DNA from: JAPORY01 sp965215385
GTDB taxonomy: Bacteria > Pseudomonadota > Alphaproteobacteria > Rhodobacterales > Rhodobacteraceae
DNA: 64,000 bases
Direction: 5' to 3'
Assembly: GCA_965215385.1 (NCBI GenBank)
Contig: OZ244059.1
Coordinates: 2,666,001 to 2,730,000 of the forward strand
Shown here piece by piece: positions 62,690-64,000 of this stretch. The position numbers and the translations under genes are program-made. How positions within the stretch are numbered: position 1 is the stretch's first letter; the number at the start of each line of letters is the position of its first letter. The notes beneath the pieces are model-generated. The model was not told the origin of the DNA. It made no database searches and saw only the letters and a list, made by a program, of their open reading frames with translations.

Positions 62690-64000
62690 TTGCGGCTCTT
62701 GGCCAGCTATACGCTGGGCCGCATCTTACGGCGTTTACCCGCCGACTTTGAACAGTGCTACGGCTATCGCCCGTATTTGGTTGAGAGTTTTGCCGATGAC
62801 GGGTCTGAGGGCACCTGCATGCCGGCGGCGATTTTTTTTTCGATTGGTCGCACGGCGGGTCGGCGGCGACAAGATCGCCAGAGAGTGCCCGCCAAGATGG
62901 TCAAGAAGATCTTGAAGTACGAGCTTGACCGCCATTAGCGGCGTAAGCTCAAGGTTCCGACTATTGATCACGCCCCGTCGTTGGCGATTGGTGCGGGGCA
63001 GGCGTCGAACGAATGGGCGGCGAATGAATTGGGATGGGTACCGTTGGGCGATGAACGACGCGCGGCACGTTGGGCGAAAAGTGCGGGGCTGCTGGCGGAC
63101 TATCCGGGGCAGAAAATCAATGCTGCTAGTGCTAGTGATCAGAATGAAATCCTAGGGTTTTATCGCTTGATTGAAGCCCTGGTGGAGTCCGCCGTCACGG
63201 TGCCGAATATTCTGGCGCCGCATCGTGAGCGGACGATTCAACGGCTGCGGGGTCAGCGCCTGGTTCTGGCCATTCAAGATGGCACCGACTTGAATTTTGC
63301 GCGGCGGCCCGGGTGTGACGACTGACTGTTGATTAGCCAGAATCCAACCAACAGTACCACGCTGGGGTTGCATCTGCATGCGACCTTAGCGGTGAATGCA
63401 GCGGGGTTGCTGTTGGGGGTGCTGGCCGCTGGCTTTGACCCGAACAAGACGCTTTCTAATGACGAGCACTAGCGGCGGAAAACCGCTCGCGGGTTTGAAG
63501 CGTTTGACGATATGGGTGCGGCTGTGTGCGGGGTTGGTGGCAAGACGCGGGTGCTCGGGAAGCGGAGATGTTCGCGTTGTTTGATCAGCAATGCCAGTGC
63601 CCACGCGTTGATTTGATCCTGCAGGCACGGCATGATCGGGTGCTGACGCGCGGCAACAAGCAACGGCAGAAACTGTTTGCCACCAGGCGTTCGGGTGCCG
63701 TCGATGGCTTGCTGACGGTGGCGATCGAAGGTCTCACCGCCCGCTCCAAAACCGGCCGCAACCCAGCCCGCCCTAAGCGGCAACAACGCACCGCCAGTTG
63801 CGAACTGCGGTTCCGAGCCGTCAAACTGCCGGCAACCGACGCCGTAGCTGGAGCCAAACCCCTGCGGGTTCACGCCGTTCATAGCAAAGAAATCCCACCC
63901 CCGACGATGAAGACCCGGTGCAATGGTATCTGCTTACAACGCTGCCATTGAAGACGCTCGCGGACGCAAAAGAGATTATCGCATTCGATCTCCAGTGCTG
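62690..64000 (+). pseudogene. Second DUF4338 - IS4-type transposase, decayed and cut by window edge
   Basis: From 62690 the frame reads the end of DUF4338 (LASYTLGRILRRLPADFEQC, YRPYLVESFADDGSEG) and then the DDE transposase: ASNEWAANELGWVPLGDERR, LVLAIQDGTDLNFA, TTLGLHLHATLAVNAAG and MFALFDQQCQCPRVDL, ending at the window edge in EDPVQWYLLTTLP. Lesions seen: TAG at 62936-62938 where Trp is expected (DRH-stop-RRK), TGA at 63323-63325, TAG at 63470-63472, and frameshifts near 63530 and 63905. The N-terminal half of DUF4338 is missing. It is the same family as the relic at 28354-30858 but a different, diverged subtype. Confidence 0.8.

Noticed and set aside
1..64000. tRNA, rRNA, CRISPR array or replication origin
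   Set aside because: None of the expected sequence patterns was recognised on either strand. A covariance-model or tRNA search was not possible here, so a missed small RNA cannot be excluded.

Overview
The window is a chromosomal segment of about 50% GC from an alphaproteobacterium. Three arrangements point to this class: recJ-glpX-hom on the minus strand, a division/cell-wall (dcw) cluster that runs on through ftsZ to lpxC-bamD-recN, and a glycerol ABC-importer operon of the GlpV-S-T-P-Q type with glpR, glpD, a DUF2160 protein and glpK. No rRNA or tRNA gene and no CRISPR array was recognised, so the order or genus cannot be fixed from the sequence alone.

Layout. 1-3701 (minus): recJ (cut by the window edge), glpX, hom. 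3755-14349: a loose accessory stretch with two small proteins, a conserved membrane protein, a trypsin-like protease with a DUF4214 tail, an SNase-like lipoprotein, a frameshifted ISKra4-type transposase, a Glu/Leu dehydrogenase, a decayed Fic gene behind a set of CTCCGC palindromes, and a DUF1127 gene with a textbook terminator. 15202-39305 (plus): mraZ, rsmH, ftsL, ftsI, murE, murF, mraY, murD, ftsW, murG, murC, then an insertion, then murB, ddl, ftsQ, ftsA, ftsZ. 46621-50213: lpxC, bamD, recN, followed by a ClC channel. 52197-62464: glpD/glpR (minus) divergent from glpV-glpS-glpT-glpP-glpQ-DUF2160-glpK (plus). The window ends inside a second decayed DUF4338/IS4-type transposase.

Two islands split the normally compact dcw cluster. 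Between murC and murB lies a broken DUF4338-DDE transposase and an Rpn-family nuclease gene. That gene has a strong internal ribosome-binding site and start codon in front of a four-residue repeat (GEAR x6). A partial tandem duplication carries only the C-terminal part (GEAR x2) as a free-standing small gene. This fits the toxin (RpnL) / intragenic antitoxin (RpnS) architecture known from E. coli, with an extra orphan RpnS-like copy here. Between ftsZ and lpxC lies an IS30 transposase with a stop just before its catalytic Glu, and a Type ISP-like restriction-modification system (Mrr-type nuclease, DEAH helicase, N6-adenine methylase, specificity part). Its reading frame is broken exactly at a C12 homopolymer, and a second tract of 17 G lies before the specificity region, which suggests a phase-variable (currently OFF) system or assembly errors at these tracts.

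How the genes work together. The dcw genes build UDP-MurNAc-pentapeptide, lipid I/II and the divisome. lpxC and bamD serve outer-membrane assembly. The glp block imports glycerol (GlpVSTPQ), phosphorylates it (GlpK) and oxidises it (GlpD) under a DeoR-type repressor (GlpR). TTCG half-sites phased at 10-11 bp overlap the divergent promoter. GlpX could feed the resulting triose phosphates into gluconeogenesis. The two glycerol-importer ATPases carry complementary motif losses that leave one canonical and one degenerate ATP site.
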